Part shown: piece after piece, positions 25,922 through 35,550 of the stretch
Layout of the letters: the number at the start of each line of letters is the position of its first letter
Numbering within the stretch: position 1 is the first letter of the stretch
Assembly (NCBI GenBank): GCA_029838195.1
Contig: JALGVJ010000001.1
Location: forward strand, 186,001 to 250,000
Direction of reading: 5' to 3'
From: Promethearchaeota archaeon
Lineage (GTDB): Archaea; Asgardarchaeota; Lokiarchaeia; Sigyniarchaeales; SOKP01
DNA: 64,000 bases
The notes under the pieces: generated by a model
The model's database searches: none
The model's input: only the letters and a program-made list of their open reading frames with translations
What the model was told of the DNA's origin: nothing
Made by a program: the position numbers and the translations under genes

Positions 25922-26818
25922 ATGGGGATAAAGGATATTGTAAAGCGCATTTTTGCCAAGAATAAAAAAGTAGTTATATGTGGACTCGATAATGCTGGAA
26001 AATCAACCTTAGTTTCGTTTTTACAAAATGGAACCTTTATAGAGCATGCGCCTACTCTAGGAAAAGAGCAGACGACCCTAGAAGTTCAAGGTGTTCGCAT
26101 GGATCTTATAGATTTAGGAGGCCAAAAAGATTTTCGCTCACTTTGGCTTGGAGAGATGAAAGATGCTGAATGTGTTTTGTTCATGATTGATGCCCATGAT
26201 GTAGAACGTTTTAAGGAGGCAAAGACGGAATTGTGGAAATTATCATCGATATTTGAAACAAAACCTTTGATAATACTGGCAAATAAATATGACCTTGAAC
26301 CTGTCGCAACGGTAAAGGAGATCATCAATGCCTTAGAACTGGATAAGATATCTTCTTTTCAAATCCTGCCTATTTCTTGTAAAACAGGATATGGAATTGT
26401 TAATGCATTTTCAAAAATTTATTATAAATTAACGGGAAAGCAGTTATCCAAAAAAGTTAGTCCAATGGCTTTGACCGTTTTCGATAAAGGCGGGGTTCCT
26501 TTAACCTCCACCTCTAAAGATGATATTTTAAAAGGCGGGTTATTTGCTGCTCTTACCACGTTTGTAAAAGAGTCTTTTAATTCCGAATTAAATCAGCTTA
26601 AGATTGGAGAGCACGTGATTCTTGTGAAGCGTTCCAAGCATTTAATGGGCTCAATCATTTTGAAAGAGGGAGATCATATTGATATTAAGGAAGCGGAAGT
26701 AGGTTTAAATGAATTATTAAGCCATCTAGAACACATGTGTCCGGAGCTTGAGGAGCAAAAATTAGACACGAGTAAGATTGAATATTTAGTGAAACAATAT
26801 TCGACGAATTTATTATAA
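25922..26818 (+). CDS. Arf-like small GTPase fused to a longin/roadblock-like domain
   Basis: A 298-residue protein. Residues 1-175 form an Arf/SarA-type GTPase: P-loop GLDNAGKS (21-28), switch I Thr45, G3 DLGGQ (64-68) with the catalytic Gln, G4 NKYD (121-124) and G5 SCK (152-154). Like eukaryotic Arf it opens MG and has an amphipathic N-terminal helix, which could touch membranes. Residues 180-298 carry a fused domain with the longin/roadblock pattern (strand MALTVFDKGGVPLTSTS, long helix, strands HVILVKRS and GSIILKEG, final helix), perhaps an in-cis regulator or dimerisation module. All GTPase motifs are intact, so hydrolysis is expected. The gene follows the 7TM operon. Confidence 0.85.
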   Translation: MGIKDIVKRIFAKNKKVVICGLDNAGKSTLVSFLQNGTFIEHAPTLGKEQTTLEVQGVRMDLIDLGGQKDFRSLWLGEMKDAECVLFMIDAHDVERFKEAKTELWKLSSIFETKPLIILANKYDLEPVATVKEIINALELDKISSFQILPISCKTGYGIVNAFSKIYYKLTGKQLSKKVSPMALTVFDKGGVPLTSTSKDDILKGGLFAALTTFVKESFNSELNQLKIGEHVILVKRSKHLMGSIILKEGDHIDIKEAEVGLNELLSHLEHMCPELEEQKLDTSKIEYLVKQYSTNLL

Positions 26819-26869
26819 AAATTTTTTTTAACTTTATTTTTTCTCTTATTTACATCTTATCTCTTGTTT

Positions 26870-29266
26870 TTATTCGTGTTCCTTAAGTTTAAAATAAAGT
26901 TGACGATTTATTTTTAAGAATTCAAGTAAATTGATGGCACTTGCTCTTTCATAAAATTTACGTGCCTCATCGATATTTCCTTGGAGTTCATGGATCAGTC
27001 CAAGGGAAGTTAAAGCGTTCAAGTGGTGGGATTTTAAATTAATTACTTTTTCTAAATTTTCAATGGCTTTATTGAAGAGATCTTTAAATAGATAAGCCTG
27101 CGCAAGGTAATAATAGGCATCAGGGAAGGTATCATCAATTTTTATTAATTCGAGTGCTTGATTAATTACTTTCTCGAGGTCATCTTTCTTTAATAATTCT
27201 TGAATTGAGATGACTAAGTAATTTTTTAGTTCATCTTTAATTTTTAAAATCAAATTCTCTTTTAATTTTTCATTCTTGCTTATATTACTAAAAAACAAGG
27301 CCTTATTTAAGATGGCAAAAATCTCATCCCAATTTTTAGTATCATGTAATTTTTGAGATAGAAGAAAAATAGAATGTATTAATTCCTCAAGGAGATTATC
27401 TTTCTCTGCTTTATTCTCCATTTCCTCGATAATTTCATGAGATTTTTCGAGCAATTTTGATAAATTATCAATTTGATTAGCAGCAAGCATTATATTAAAA
27501 AGGTTCAAGAGATTTTTAAAAATATTCTTCAATACTTGTTCCTTATTCTCCTTGAGTTCAAAAGTTTGACTAATAGACAGGGCACGATCAATATTTTCGA
27601 GTGCTTTTTCATGAATTCCTTTCTTGAAATCTTGATTAAAATGTTCTAAAAGCATGTTTATTTTAGAGCCATGAATATCATCAATCAGATTTTTGATTTC
27701 TAGTAATTCTTGCGCTTTTAATTCAGGATCAGTGATATTTTCAGCAGAAGCTAATCTTTTCTTTAATTCTTCATGTTGTTCTGAGAATTCCTTTTCTATT
27801 AATAAATCCTCGCCTTTTGCTATAGTTTCTTTTAATTCCACGCGTTTCATTAATTTATTGATATTATCTATTTCCTCATCCATTTCTTTTGATAGATACA
27901 TTTTATTAGTAATACTGAGCGCATCTTTTAGAATTTTTTTTGCTTCGTTAAAAGATCCCTCGTTTGCTTTATTTCTTGCATTATCCATCAATTCATGTAT
28001 CTGAATGGAATAAATTTCATTAATGAATCGTTTAAGCTCTTGAATGGGTTGATTTTCATCTTCGGCACATGCTAAGTTCTTAGCGATGCTTAAAGCAGAA
28101 TATATCATTCCAATGGCTTCTTCGTATTTCCTTTCTTTTACGAGATGTTTGGCGGTTTCTTTTCGAGCATGAATTCCTTTCGTGCAAGTTTTTTCTAACA
28201 ATTCACTAATCTTGGCTACTTCTTGTTCCTTTTGTTTTGAATTTATCAGTGAATCTGCTATAGTTAAGGCTTTTTTAAGGAGGCTCATGGCATCAGTAAT
28301 TAGTTTTGTAGATTGTTCAAAATTTTCTTCCTGAATTAAAGCTATTGCTTGTTCAAATAAAGAATTTACTTCCTCTTTTAGGTAAGGATCTAAAATTGAG
28401 CTTAATTGCTCAACATGCTGGATTTTTTGGTCGGTTTCTTCCATGGTTTCAATGATTTCCCTTGCTTGCGTGAAAAAAGGGAGAGCATTTTCAAGATTCC
28501 CTTGTTTTAATAAGGATTCTCCTTCCTTAATTAGCGGTTCTACTTTAATTCCATGAATTTCATTTATTTTTTCTTTTAAATTTAAAGTTAAAGGTTCTAA
28601 AATTTCAGAATAAGGAGATTTTTTTAAAAAATTAAGCTTGTCGTGAAGCATGTTTAAAGATTTTTCTAATTCTTTTTGACCAATTAACGCATTTATCTCT
28701 ATTAAGCATTGGTCTACAAGGGAATGATATACTTGTTCCGTTATTTTTTGAATTTGCTCTTCCATCTTACTCTTGGTACTTGAAGAGGGTGCTTCGATTA
28801 CTTGTTTTTGCGCTTTTTTTAATTCACGCATGGCCTCTTCAATGTTATCTTGCTCCATGTATGCCGCAATGGATTCAATAGTATTATTAAACTCATTGAT
28901 CATGAGTATATTTTTAACATGAGCGGTGAGATTTCCTCTAATTTCAAGATTATCAATTTTTTCTGACACGCTCAAGGCTTCTTCTAAAAGTTTTTTAGCG
29001 TCTGCTGATTTTCTCTCCTCCATTAGTTCCTTAGCCTTTAAAATAATGGAATTTATCTTATCCGAATGAATGTTAGTTATTGCATTCTCTATTTTCTCTA
29101 ATTGCTCGTTAACCAGTTCTTCATCTTTAAAACCCGAAGAGATTAATTCCTTTGCTTCTTCGAATTTCAGAATTGCTGAATCAAAATCTTCTCGTGTCTT
29201 GAATTCATTAGCTTCTTTCATTAGTCCTTCGATTTTCTTTAAGAGAGAAGATCTTTTTTTAATCAT
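26870..29266 (-). CDS. Large alpha-helical repeat protein with C-terminal TPRs
   Basis: A 798-residue, nearly all-helical, Glu/Lys-rich protein. It is built from about ten repeats of 65-75 residues, each with an EEALSI/EAKELL-type helix pair such as ALPFFTQAREIIETM, AKKILKDALSIT and ALENIDRALSIS. The last 80 residues are canonical TPRs (FPDAYYYLAQAYLFKDLFNKAIENLEKVI and NALTSLGLIHELQGNIDEARKFY). There is no signal peptide or membrane segment. Such proteins act as scaffolds in protein assemblies, but no partner is identified. It is convergent with the Arf-like GTPase gene (51 bp), and a physical link is only a possibility. Confidence 0.75.
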   Translation of the reverse strand: MIKKRSSLLKKIEGLMKEANEFKTREDFDSAILKFEEAKELISSGFKDEELVNEQLEKIENAITNIHSDKINSIILKAKELMEERKSADAKKLLEEALSVSEKIDNLEIRGNLTAHVKNILMINEFNNTIESIAAYMEQDNIEEAMRELKKAQKQVIEAPSSSTKSKMEEQIQKITEQVYHSLVDQCLIEINALIGQKELEKSLNMLHDKLNFLKKSPYSEILEPLTLNLKEKINEIHGIKVEPLIKEGESLLKQGNLENALPFFTQAREIIETMEETDQKIQHVEQLSSILDPYLKEEVNSLFEQAIALIQEENFEQSTKLITDAMSLLKKALTIADSLINSKQKEQEVAKISELLEKTCTKGIHARKETAKHLVKERKYEEAIGMIYSALSIAKNLACAEDENQPIQELKRFINEIYSIQIHELMDNARNKANEGSFNEAKKILKDALSITNKMYLSKEMDEEIDNINKLMKRVELKETIAKGEDLLIEKEFSEQHEELKKRLASAENITDPELKAQELLEIKNLIDDIHGSKINMLLEHFNQDFKKGIHEKALENIDRALSISQTFELKENKEQVLKNIFKNLLNLFNIMLAANQIDNLSKLLEKSHEIIEEMENKAEKDNLLEELIHSIFLLSQKLHDTKNWDEIFAILNKALFFSNISKNEKLKENLILKIKDELKNYLVISIQELLKKDDLEKVINQALELIKIDDTFPDAYYYLAQAYLFKDLFNKAIENLEKVINLKSHHLNALTSLGLIHELQGNIDEARKFYERASAINLLEFLKINRQLYFKLKEHE

Positions 29267-29565
29267 GAGCCCGTTCTAACCTCAGACAAGTTTATACTAA
29301 TTAAATAATAATTCCCTTTAAAAAATATTGCGACCCATGTTTTGATTAATAAAGATGAGCTCTTTTTAATTTTATTTACTTTACTGTAAAAATAACAAGC
29401 TTTATTATTAAATAGATTTTCGAGAAATCATGTTAACGCAATGCTAATTAAGGTAAAAAAGTGAATTTTTAAGATTCTTCCGTGAATAATAGATTTTAAA
29501 ACGAGTGAATGATTAAATAGAATATTTATAGAAGTGAGATATAAAATTTTAAATAGGAAATAAAC

Positions 29566-31179
29566 ATGGCAAGTAAAAAATTATTTCATGGCGGAACCAT
29601 TCTTACCATGAATGATGATTTACCAAGAGTTGAAGCCGTGGGAACAATCGATGAAAAAATTGTTGCAGTCGGAACACTTGAACAAGTCAAGAAAATATTG
29701 GGGGAAGATCATGAATTAATTAATTTAAACGGGGGGAGCCTCCTTCCCGGATTTATCGATTGCCACGTTCATCCTGTTGGCTCTCTCTTTTATTATATTT
29801 ATCCCGAGCTTTCCGAAGTAAAAAGTATTGAAGAAGTAAAGGAAATCCTCAAAAAACATGCTAAAGATAAAAATAATGAGGATTTAATTTTAGGCTTAAA
29901 TTTCAATGAACAAAATTTTGATGAATCTAAATTACCTACTCGTTGGGATCTTGATGATGCTATTCCTGAAAAGCCGTGTGCAATTTTAAGAACAGACGGG
30001 CATCTAATTGTAGCTAATTCAAAAGCTTTAGAATGGGCGGGAATTACAACAGAGACAATCCCTCCGGAAGGGGGAGAAATTCAAAAAGATGATACCGGTA
30101 ATTTAACAGGAATTTTAACGGAAAATGCAACTAATCTCATCATGAACAAATTAACACCTCCAGATGCCGATACAATTAATGAAGCTACGTTAAAATTTTC
30201 CCAAGATCTGGCAAAAAAAGGAATTACTTCGATTCACGGAGTGATTGAATTGGATACGAAAGGCGGTGTAGAAAATTTAGGTGGCGTATCGATTCCCATC
30301 ATGAAATTAATAAAATCCCAATTCTTACAAAATTGCTACTTCCTTGTATATACCCAAACTCCGAAAAAACTTAAGAGAATAAAAAAGCCACCCTTGCATG
30401 AGGACATGGAAGATGGAAAATATAAAATTGGAGGATTAAAATCTTGGTTTGATGGTACATTCGGCTCATCTTCAGCTTTAATGTTCGAAAATTTCGCAGA
30501 TCAGCCGGAGAAAAATGGATTCTTGGTCATCAATGAAAATGTTTTATATGAGCGCATGAAAGCTGCCCACGAGCTTGGATATCAAATTGCAATTCACGCC
30601 ATTGGAGATAAGGCTAATCGCATGATCGTGAACATGTATGAGAAAATTTTGAATGAGTCCCCCCGACCAGATCATCGTCATAGAATAGAACATGCATCCA
30701 TGCTTACTGAGGATGTGATTAACGACATGAAAAAATTAGGTCTAATCGCCAGTTGCCAACCCTCCTTCCTTAATTCTGAATATACATGGTTGGAAAAACG
30801 GCTTGGTAAACAGAGGTGTAAACATGTTTATCCTTATAAATCTCTAATCTCAGCAGGAGTGCTCGTAGCTGCGGGCTCTGATTGTCCCGTTGAAGACCCT
30901 AACCCAATTTTAGGACTACATGCATTAGTAACACGCAATGGATTTATTCCAGAAGAGTGCATTCCTATCGAGGAAGCCCTAAAGTTTTATACGGTTAACG
31001 CGGCCATGGCGAGTTTTCAAGAGCACGTGCGAGGTTCAATTGAAATTGGTAAAATGGCAGATCTCGTCATTCTTGATAAAAATCCATTAAAAGTTCCTCC
31101 AAATGAAATAAAGAACTTGCGTGTTCTTTCCACATTCATTAGAGGCAAGAGAGTATATAAAGCCGATGCGGATTCATGA
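29566..31179 (+). CDS. Amidohydrolase family 3 (YtcJ-like), copy 1
   Basis: A 537-residue metal-dependent amidohydrolase. It opens with the typical small beta-sandwich strand (FHGGTILTMND), the first metal motif DCHVHP (65-70; His67, His69), then AIHAIGDKANR and DHRHRIEHAS with metal histidines of the TIM barrel, and the late Asp in AAGSDCPVEDPNP. The C-terminal strand GKMADLVILDKNPL closes the sandwich. The substrate is not predictable; relatives hydrolyse N-acyl, formyl or cyclic amides. A 540-residue paralog follows after 95 bp, so this is a tandem duplication. It is cytosolic. Confidence 0.9.
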   Translation: MASKKLFHGGTILTMNDDLPRVEAVGTIDEKIVAVGTLEQVKKILGEDHELINLNGGSLLPGFIDCHVHPVGSLFYYIYPELSEVKSIEEVKEILKKHAKDKNNEDLILGLNFNEQNFDESKLPTRWDLDDAIPEKPCAILRTDGHLIVANSKALEWAGITTETIPPEGGEIQKDDTGNLTGILTENATNLIMNKLTPPDADTINEATLKFSQDLAKKGITSIHGVIELDTKGGVENLGGVSIPIMKLIKSQFLQNCYFLVYTQTPKKLKRIKKPPLHEDMEDGKYKIGGLKSWFDGTFGSSSALMFENFADQPEKNGFLVINENVLYERMKAAHELGYQIAIHAIGDKANRMIVNMYEKILNESPRPDHRHRIEHASMLTEDVINDMKKLGLIASCQPSFLNSEYTWLEKRLGKQRCKHVYPYKSLISAGVLVAAGSDCPVEDPNPILGLHALVTRNGFIPEECIPIEEALKFYTVNAAMASFQEHVRGSIEIGKMADLVILDKNPLKVPPNEIKNLRVLSTFIRGKRVYKADADS

Positions 31180-31274
31180 ATTTAATATTGCATTACTTCA
31201 AATTTAATAAGTAAATATGTTATGTATTTTCATTCTAAATATATTTTAAAATTAAAATACCAAGAGCATGATAA

Positions 31275-32897
31275 ATGTCTGAAAAGAAAATTTTTCACGG
31301 AGGCCCCATTCTCACCATGAATGATTCCATTCCAATGGTTGAATGCGTGGGGATTGAGGGAGAAAAGATTGTTGCCGTAGGAAAACTTTCGGATGTAAAA
31401 GCTAAAATGGGAGCAAGTGCTAAAATCATTGATTTAAAAGGTAATATAATGGTACCAGGATTTCATGATTGTCATTGCCATCCTATAGGATACATTTTTT
31501 TCCAAATTGTTCTTAATTTACGGGGACTTACGAGTTATGAGAAGTTTTTAACACGTTTGATAGAAGCATGCAAAACAAGAAAGCCGGGTGAATGGATATT
31601 TGGAGTTGCATATGATGAGTTAAAATTTGAAAATCCAGAGGATAGAAAATTACCTAATCGATGGGATCTTGATAAGGCATGCCCAAATAATCCTGTTTTC
31701 ATTTTGCGTTTTGATGGGCATGTTGGAATAGCTAATAGCTTAGCTCTACAAGAAGCAGGGATTGATGAGTCATCAGAACCGCCAGAAGGAAGTGAATATC
31801 GGAAAAACGAAAAAGGAGAATTAACCGGAGTGGTCACGGAACAAGCGGCGAGAATGTTTTTAGGTAAATATGCCATTCCAAGCATGAAACAAGTAAAAGA
31901 AGCGGCCCTTAAAGCTTTTAATGATTTAGCTGCAAGAGGAATTACATCACTTCATGGCATTCTTAGTTTAAGTAGAGGGGGTGAATTTGAAGATATTGGA
32001 GCCATTGAAATTCCGATAATGAAAGCTGTTCAAGATCAAATCCTCCAAAACATGTATGCCATGATTTATTCTAAATCACCAAAAAAGATTAAAAAAATTA
32101 AAAAACCACCGTTGCATGGAGGAGAAAAAGAGAGTCAATTTAAAATAGGCGCTGTAAAATTATTTATTGATGGTTCCTTGGGAGCAAGTACGGCATGGAT
32201 GTTAGAACCGTATACTGACAATCCAACTTCTAATGGATTATGTGTACATGATGATATAGAGGAGCTTTATAAAGAAATGAAAGAAGCACATGAATTAGGA
32301 TATCAATTAGCAATTCATGCAATTGGAGATAAAGGAAATAGAGTCGTGGTTGATTTATATAAAAGATTGCTCCAAGAATCGCCCAAAAAGGACCATCGCC
32401 ATCGAATTGAGCACGTTTCCGTTATAACTCCAGACACAATTAAAGATATGAAAGAACTGGGTTTGATCGCTTCAATTCAGCCTCCTTTTATCACTACGGA
32501 TGCACCGTTAATAAAATACCGTCTTGGTGAAAAAAGAGCCAAATTCACTTATCCTTTTAAATCTCTTGTAGATGCGGGTATTCTTATTGCTTCCGGGTCT
32601 GATATGCCCGTAGAAATACCCGATCCGATATTTGGACTCTATGCGCTTTGCACGAGGGGAGGCTTCGTGCCAGAACAATGCATCTCCATTCATGATGCTT
32701 TAAAATCATATACGATTAATGCTGCTTTTGCTGCATTTGAAGAAGATATAAAAGGAAGCATTGAAGAGGGAAAGTTAGCAGATTTGGTTATTTTAGATAA
32801 AAATCCTATCGAAGTAGCTCGAAAAAATCCAGAAGATTTAAAAGATATTAAGATAGTAGAGACGATTATTCGAGGAAAAAGTGTTTATAAAAGGTGA
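31275..32897 (+). CDS. Amidohydrolase family 3 (YtcJ-like), copy 2
   Basis: A 540-residue paralog of the preceding amidohydrolase, similar from end to end. It has DCHCHP (65-70) in place of DCHVHP, the AIHAIGDKGNR and DHRHRIEHVS blocks, and ASGSDMPVEIPDP in the late metal-site region. All expected metal ligands are kept. The last 40 bases of the coding region are repeated exactly 76 bp further on (32929-32968), so its 3' end has been duplicated. The substrate is unknown and may differ from copy 1. Confidence 0.9.
   Translation: MSEKKIFHGGPILTMNDSIPMVECVGIEGEKIVAVGKLSDVKAKMGASAKIIDLKGNIMVPGFHDCHCHPIGYIFFQIVLNLRGLTSYEKFLTRLIEACKTRKPGEWIFGVAYDELKFENPEDRKLPNRWDLDKACPNNPVFILRFDGHVGIANSLALQEAGIDESSEPPEGSEYRKNEKGELTGVVTEQAARMFLGKYAIPSMKQVKEAALKAFNDLAARGITSLHGILSLSRGGEFEDIGAIEIPIMKAVQDQILQNMYAMIYSKSPKKIKKIKKPPLHGGEKESQFKIGAVKLFIDGSLGASTAWMLEPYTDNPTSNGLCVHDDIEELYKEMKEAHELGYQLAIHAIGDKGNRVVVDLYKRLLQESPKKDHRHRIEHVSVITPDTIKDMKELGLIASIQPPFITTDAPLIKYRLGEKRAKFTYPFKSLVDAGILIASGSDMPVEIPDPIFGLYALCTRGGFVPEQCISIHDALKSYTINAAFAAFEEDIKGSIEEGKLADLVILDKNPIEVARKNPEDLKDIKIVETIIRGKSVYKR
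32853..32892 (+). repeat. 40-bp direct repeat, copy 1 (inside amidohydrolase end)
   Basis: First copy of an exact 40-bp direct repeat, beginning ATAGTAGAGACGATTATTCG and ending in TTTATAAAA. It encodes the last residues of the amidohydrolase. The second copy is at 32929-32968, offset by 76 bp, which is not a multiple of three. Confidence 0.9.
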
Positions 32898-32928
32898 TTA
32901 GCGTTCTCGTACCCGTGGATGTGTTTAA

Positions 32929-32968
32929 ATAGTAGAGACGATTATTCGAGGAAAAAGTGTTTATAAAA
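32929..32968 (+). repeat. 40-bp direct repeat, copy 2 (intergenic)
   Basis: Second, exact copy of the amidohydrolase 3' end. It lies between that gene's stop and the MBL-fold gene. It ends in AAAAAGTAA where copy 1 ends in AAAAGGTGA, so copy 2 may be the original gene end and copy 1 the duplicated one, or the reverse. Confidence 0.9.
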
Positions 32969-33017
32969 AGTAAATCAATTTTTTTATTAAACCTATATTT
33001 CTTCATTTCTTTAAAAA

Positions 33018-33827
33018 ATGAGCAAGCAAAAAGGTCGCTATAAAATAATTCAAGAGAAAGAGTATTTATACATCATTCAAGAAAGCATTAGCGATATCCA
33101 TCCCGTTTATAAAAATAGTCCTTTGAACTTATATTTATTAATTGGCACGTATAAGGCCCTTCTCATTGATACGGGCTGTAGAATCGAACCTTTAAAGCCA
33201 ATAATAGAAGAAATAATTAACGAAAAGGCTCTTATCGTCGTTAATTCTCATTTTCATTGGGATCATGTTTTGGGAAATGGGGATTTTAATGAAGTATATA
33301 TTCACGAAAAAGAAGCAAGTTATATTTCAAGGCCTTATAATATCTCTTTTTTAAAAACATCTCCCCTCGAAACGATTAAAGCATATGAACAGCATGATTT
33401 CATGATTCCTCCTGCAAGGACGATAAAAACATTAACGGACGGAGATAGAATTGAATTAGGCGGCTTAGAGGTTATTATCTTACATGCGCCTGGACATTCT
33501 CCTGGCTCTATTTGTTTTCTTTCTGATAAAAACGAGCTTTTCACGGGAGATGTTGCGTATTATGGAGAACAATTTTTACCTTCTCCGGCAAATTTTCCTA
33601 TCGTATTGAGAAGCTTGGAAAAGTTAATTACCGTTTGTAAGGAAAAGAAATCCATTAAATTATATCCTTCTCATGGAATCACGCCCTGTGATATCACTCT
33701 TTTAATTAAACTTCATGCGGGTATAAAAAACATTAAAAATATCTGGAATTCAAGGAAATTACATTATTTTTTTTCTGCTCATGAGGTTAAAGATGATACC
33801 TTTACCTATTATGTTTCACTTTTTTAA
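33018..33827 (+). CDS. Metallo-beta-lactamase fold hydrolase
   Basis: A 269-residue cytosolic MBL-fold enzyme. The dinuclear metal motif HFHWDH (78-83) is complete, the second His appears in APGHSPGS (about 162-169), the bridging Asp in FTGDVAYYG (about 181) and the last His in YPSHGITP (about 224). The family includes glyoxalase II-like thioesterases, lactonases and phosphodiesterases, and the substrate cannot be chosen from sequence. The gene ends 3 bp before the convergent coiled-coil gene's stop. Confidence 0.85.
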   Translation: MSKQKGRYKIIQEKEYLYIIQESISDIHPVYKNSPLNLYLLIGTYKALLIDTGCRIEPLKPIIEEIINEKALIVVNSHFHWDHVLGNGDFNEVYIHEKEASYISRPYNISFLKTSPLETIKAYEQHDFMIPPARTIKTLTDGDRIELGGLEVIILHAPGHSPGSICFLSDKNELFTGDVAYYGEQFLPSPANFPIVLRSLEKLITVCKEKKSIKLYPSHGITPCDITLLIKLHAGIKNIKNIWNSRKLHYFFSAHEVKDDTFTYYVSLF

Positions 33828-33830
33828 ATG

Positions 33831-34970
33831 TTAATCCGTAAAATAGAGATGTTCATCAAATCCCGTGGCTCTGATGAGGTCTTGTCCTAATTTTTGAAGG
33901 GCTTTTTTAGAAGGATTTAACAAAATTTTATTCGAAATATTCACTACTTTTTCTAATTTAGAATCGGAAAAATCTTTAATGATATTGTCATAACGGGAAA
34001 ATTCAATTCCTGCCGTATAAACTCCCGTACTTCCGGGCCTTGCAGAAGAAGAAACTTGCCAATGTTCCACTTTTAATTCGATTTTAGAGAGCAAGAAGCT
34101 ATTGGTAAACCAATCTAATAATAGCGTTAATCTTCGTGAATTTCTTTTGTTATCTCCGAGCATTTTCAGAGCCCTATTCAACCGATCGGGATGCATTTGT
34201 TGAAACACTTTTTCTTGATTTTCACTCATTCGGTCTTTAACAATTCTTTTAATTTTTTCGAGGATCTCTTCTACTTGCTTCCGTCTTTGTTCTCCAATCT
34301 CTTGTTGGATAGATTCAACATGATGGCTTATTATCTCATTCTTCTTTTTTTCATCTATCATTTCTTTTTCTTCAGCTCCCCCCTCTCGTTGCTGGAGTTC
34401 TGGTGGGAGGCTTATTATTTCTTTTGGGGGCAAACAAAATATTGAATCAATTTTCTCCGGATTCTTCTTGATATCATCGATTTTATTTTTAATTTCCTCC
34501 TCCGAATATCCCATTTCCTTTAGATAAAATTCTGCGGAAGCTAATTGATTTTCTAAAGCTTCGTACGAGCTATAAGTTTGCCCTCCAAATTCTTTTTGTA
34601 ATTGTTCATCTCCTAAAAGACTGATCTTATTTTCGGTAAGCTCTTCTTCTGATAATTGCTCTAATTTGCTTAAAACGTATCTGGTCTGATTTTCCGTAAA
34701 ATAACTCAGAGTTCCCGTTGGACCTGTTAATTGCGATAATTTTTCTAATTTTGGAATTATACTTTTAAGGCTTTCAGCCCCACCTTCGGATACTTTTTTT
34801 AAAAAATGTTTCAATATTTCTTTATTAAAGCCCGCAGCAATTTTCAAGGTTGATTCCTCAAGTGCATCCAATAATGGCCTTATTTTGTCTTCATGGAATT
34901 CCGGAATATCATTTAAACCATATATAGAGATGTTTTCCAAGATAAATGCAATATAATCTCTTTTTTCCAT
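33831..34970 (-). CDS. Helical protein of unknown function
   Basis: A 379-residue soluble, mainly helical protein. Residues 1-130 are helices without a recognised family, with a PTGT segment near 83-86. There is an acidic/basic coiled coil at about 190-255 (EEKEMIDEKKK, then EQRRKQVEEILEKIKR). A C-terminal domain of about 110 residues includes SSSARPGSTGVYTAGIEF. I do not recognise it. No membrane segment or catalytic motif is visible. It is convergent with the MBL gene, leaving only 3 bp between stops. Confidence 0.65.
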   Translation of the reverse strand: MEKRDYIAFILENISIYGLNDIPEFHEDKIRPLLDALEESTLKIAAGFNKEILKHFLKKVSEGGAESLKSIIPKLEKLSQLTGPTGTLSYFTENQTRYVLSKLEQLSEEELTENKISLLGDEQLQKEFGGQTYSSYEALENQLASAEFYLKEMGYSEEEIKNKIDDIKKNPEKIDSIFCLPPKEIISLPPELQQREGGAEEKEMIDEKKKNEIISHHVESIQQEIGEQRRKQVEEILEKIKRIVKDRMSENQEKVFQQMHPDRLNRALKMLGDNKRNSRRLTLLLDWFTNSFLLSKIELKVEHWQVSSSARPGSTGVYTAGIEFSRYDNIIKDFSDSKLEKVVNISNKILLNPSKKALQKLGQDLIRATGFDEHLYFTD

Positions 34971-35067
34971 TTTAATCTCCTAATAAGCGAATCAATTAAA
35001 CTTGAAAGTATTAAGATATTAAGACATTTTTTTAATAACAAATGAAAGATTTAACTTTTATTTTTTT

Positions 35068-35550
35068 TCACATGATTTTTTTTACAATACGTCTCGCAAA
35101 TTCCATTTGTTCTCTTGTTTCTAAACTACAAGGCCTTTTTTTTTTAATCCATTTCACGGGATCCATGTTTTTTGGAATATAATTATTCTTTGCAGCCCAT
35201 GCCACGATCATTTGTCCTGTTCGTCCACAACCCGCAACACAATGAGTCACGATAGCTTCTTTCCTTTTTCCATGATAGTCAGTAATCTTTAGAAATCGTT
35301 CAATTTGCTCCTCTGTAGGAATCCCATAATCCGGAATCCTTATATGATAATAGGAATAATTGGAAGGAATATTTCTTTTATTATCGAATTCCGAGCAATT
35401 AATTATTACCTTTATATTTTCTCTCTCGTAAATTTTTAACACCATGTTATCCGGCCACCAACTCGCCGCCATTTTATTTTTAACGATCCAATCGAAAGGA
35501 TTTGCTTTTTCTGGCATCCCGCCGATTGGCCAATACCAAGGTCGATCCAT
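35068..35550 (-). CDS. Dual-specificity / tyrosine-type protein phosphatase
   Basis: A 160-residue cysteine phosphatase. The P-loop HCVAGCGRTG (103-112) fits HCX5R, with catalytic Cys104 and Arg110. Asp74 in IRIPDYG is the likely general acid. Size and motif order resemble compact archaeal dual-specificity phosphatases. An aromatic N-terminus (PWYWPIGG) is a common feature of that group. It may dephosphorylate proteins or small phosphate esters. Neighbours do not indicate a substrate. Confidence 0.88.
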   Translation of the reverse strand: MDRPWYWPIGGMPEKANPFDWIVKNKMAASWWPDNMVLKIYERENIKVIINCSEFDNKRNIPSNYSYYHIRIPDYGIPTEEQIERFLKITDYHGKRKEAIVTHCVAGCGRTGQMIVAWAAKNNYIPKNMDPVKWIKKKRPCSLETREQMEFARRIVKKIM

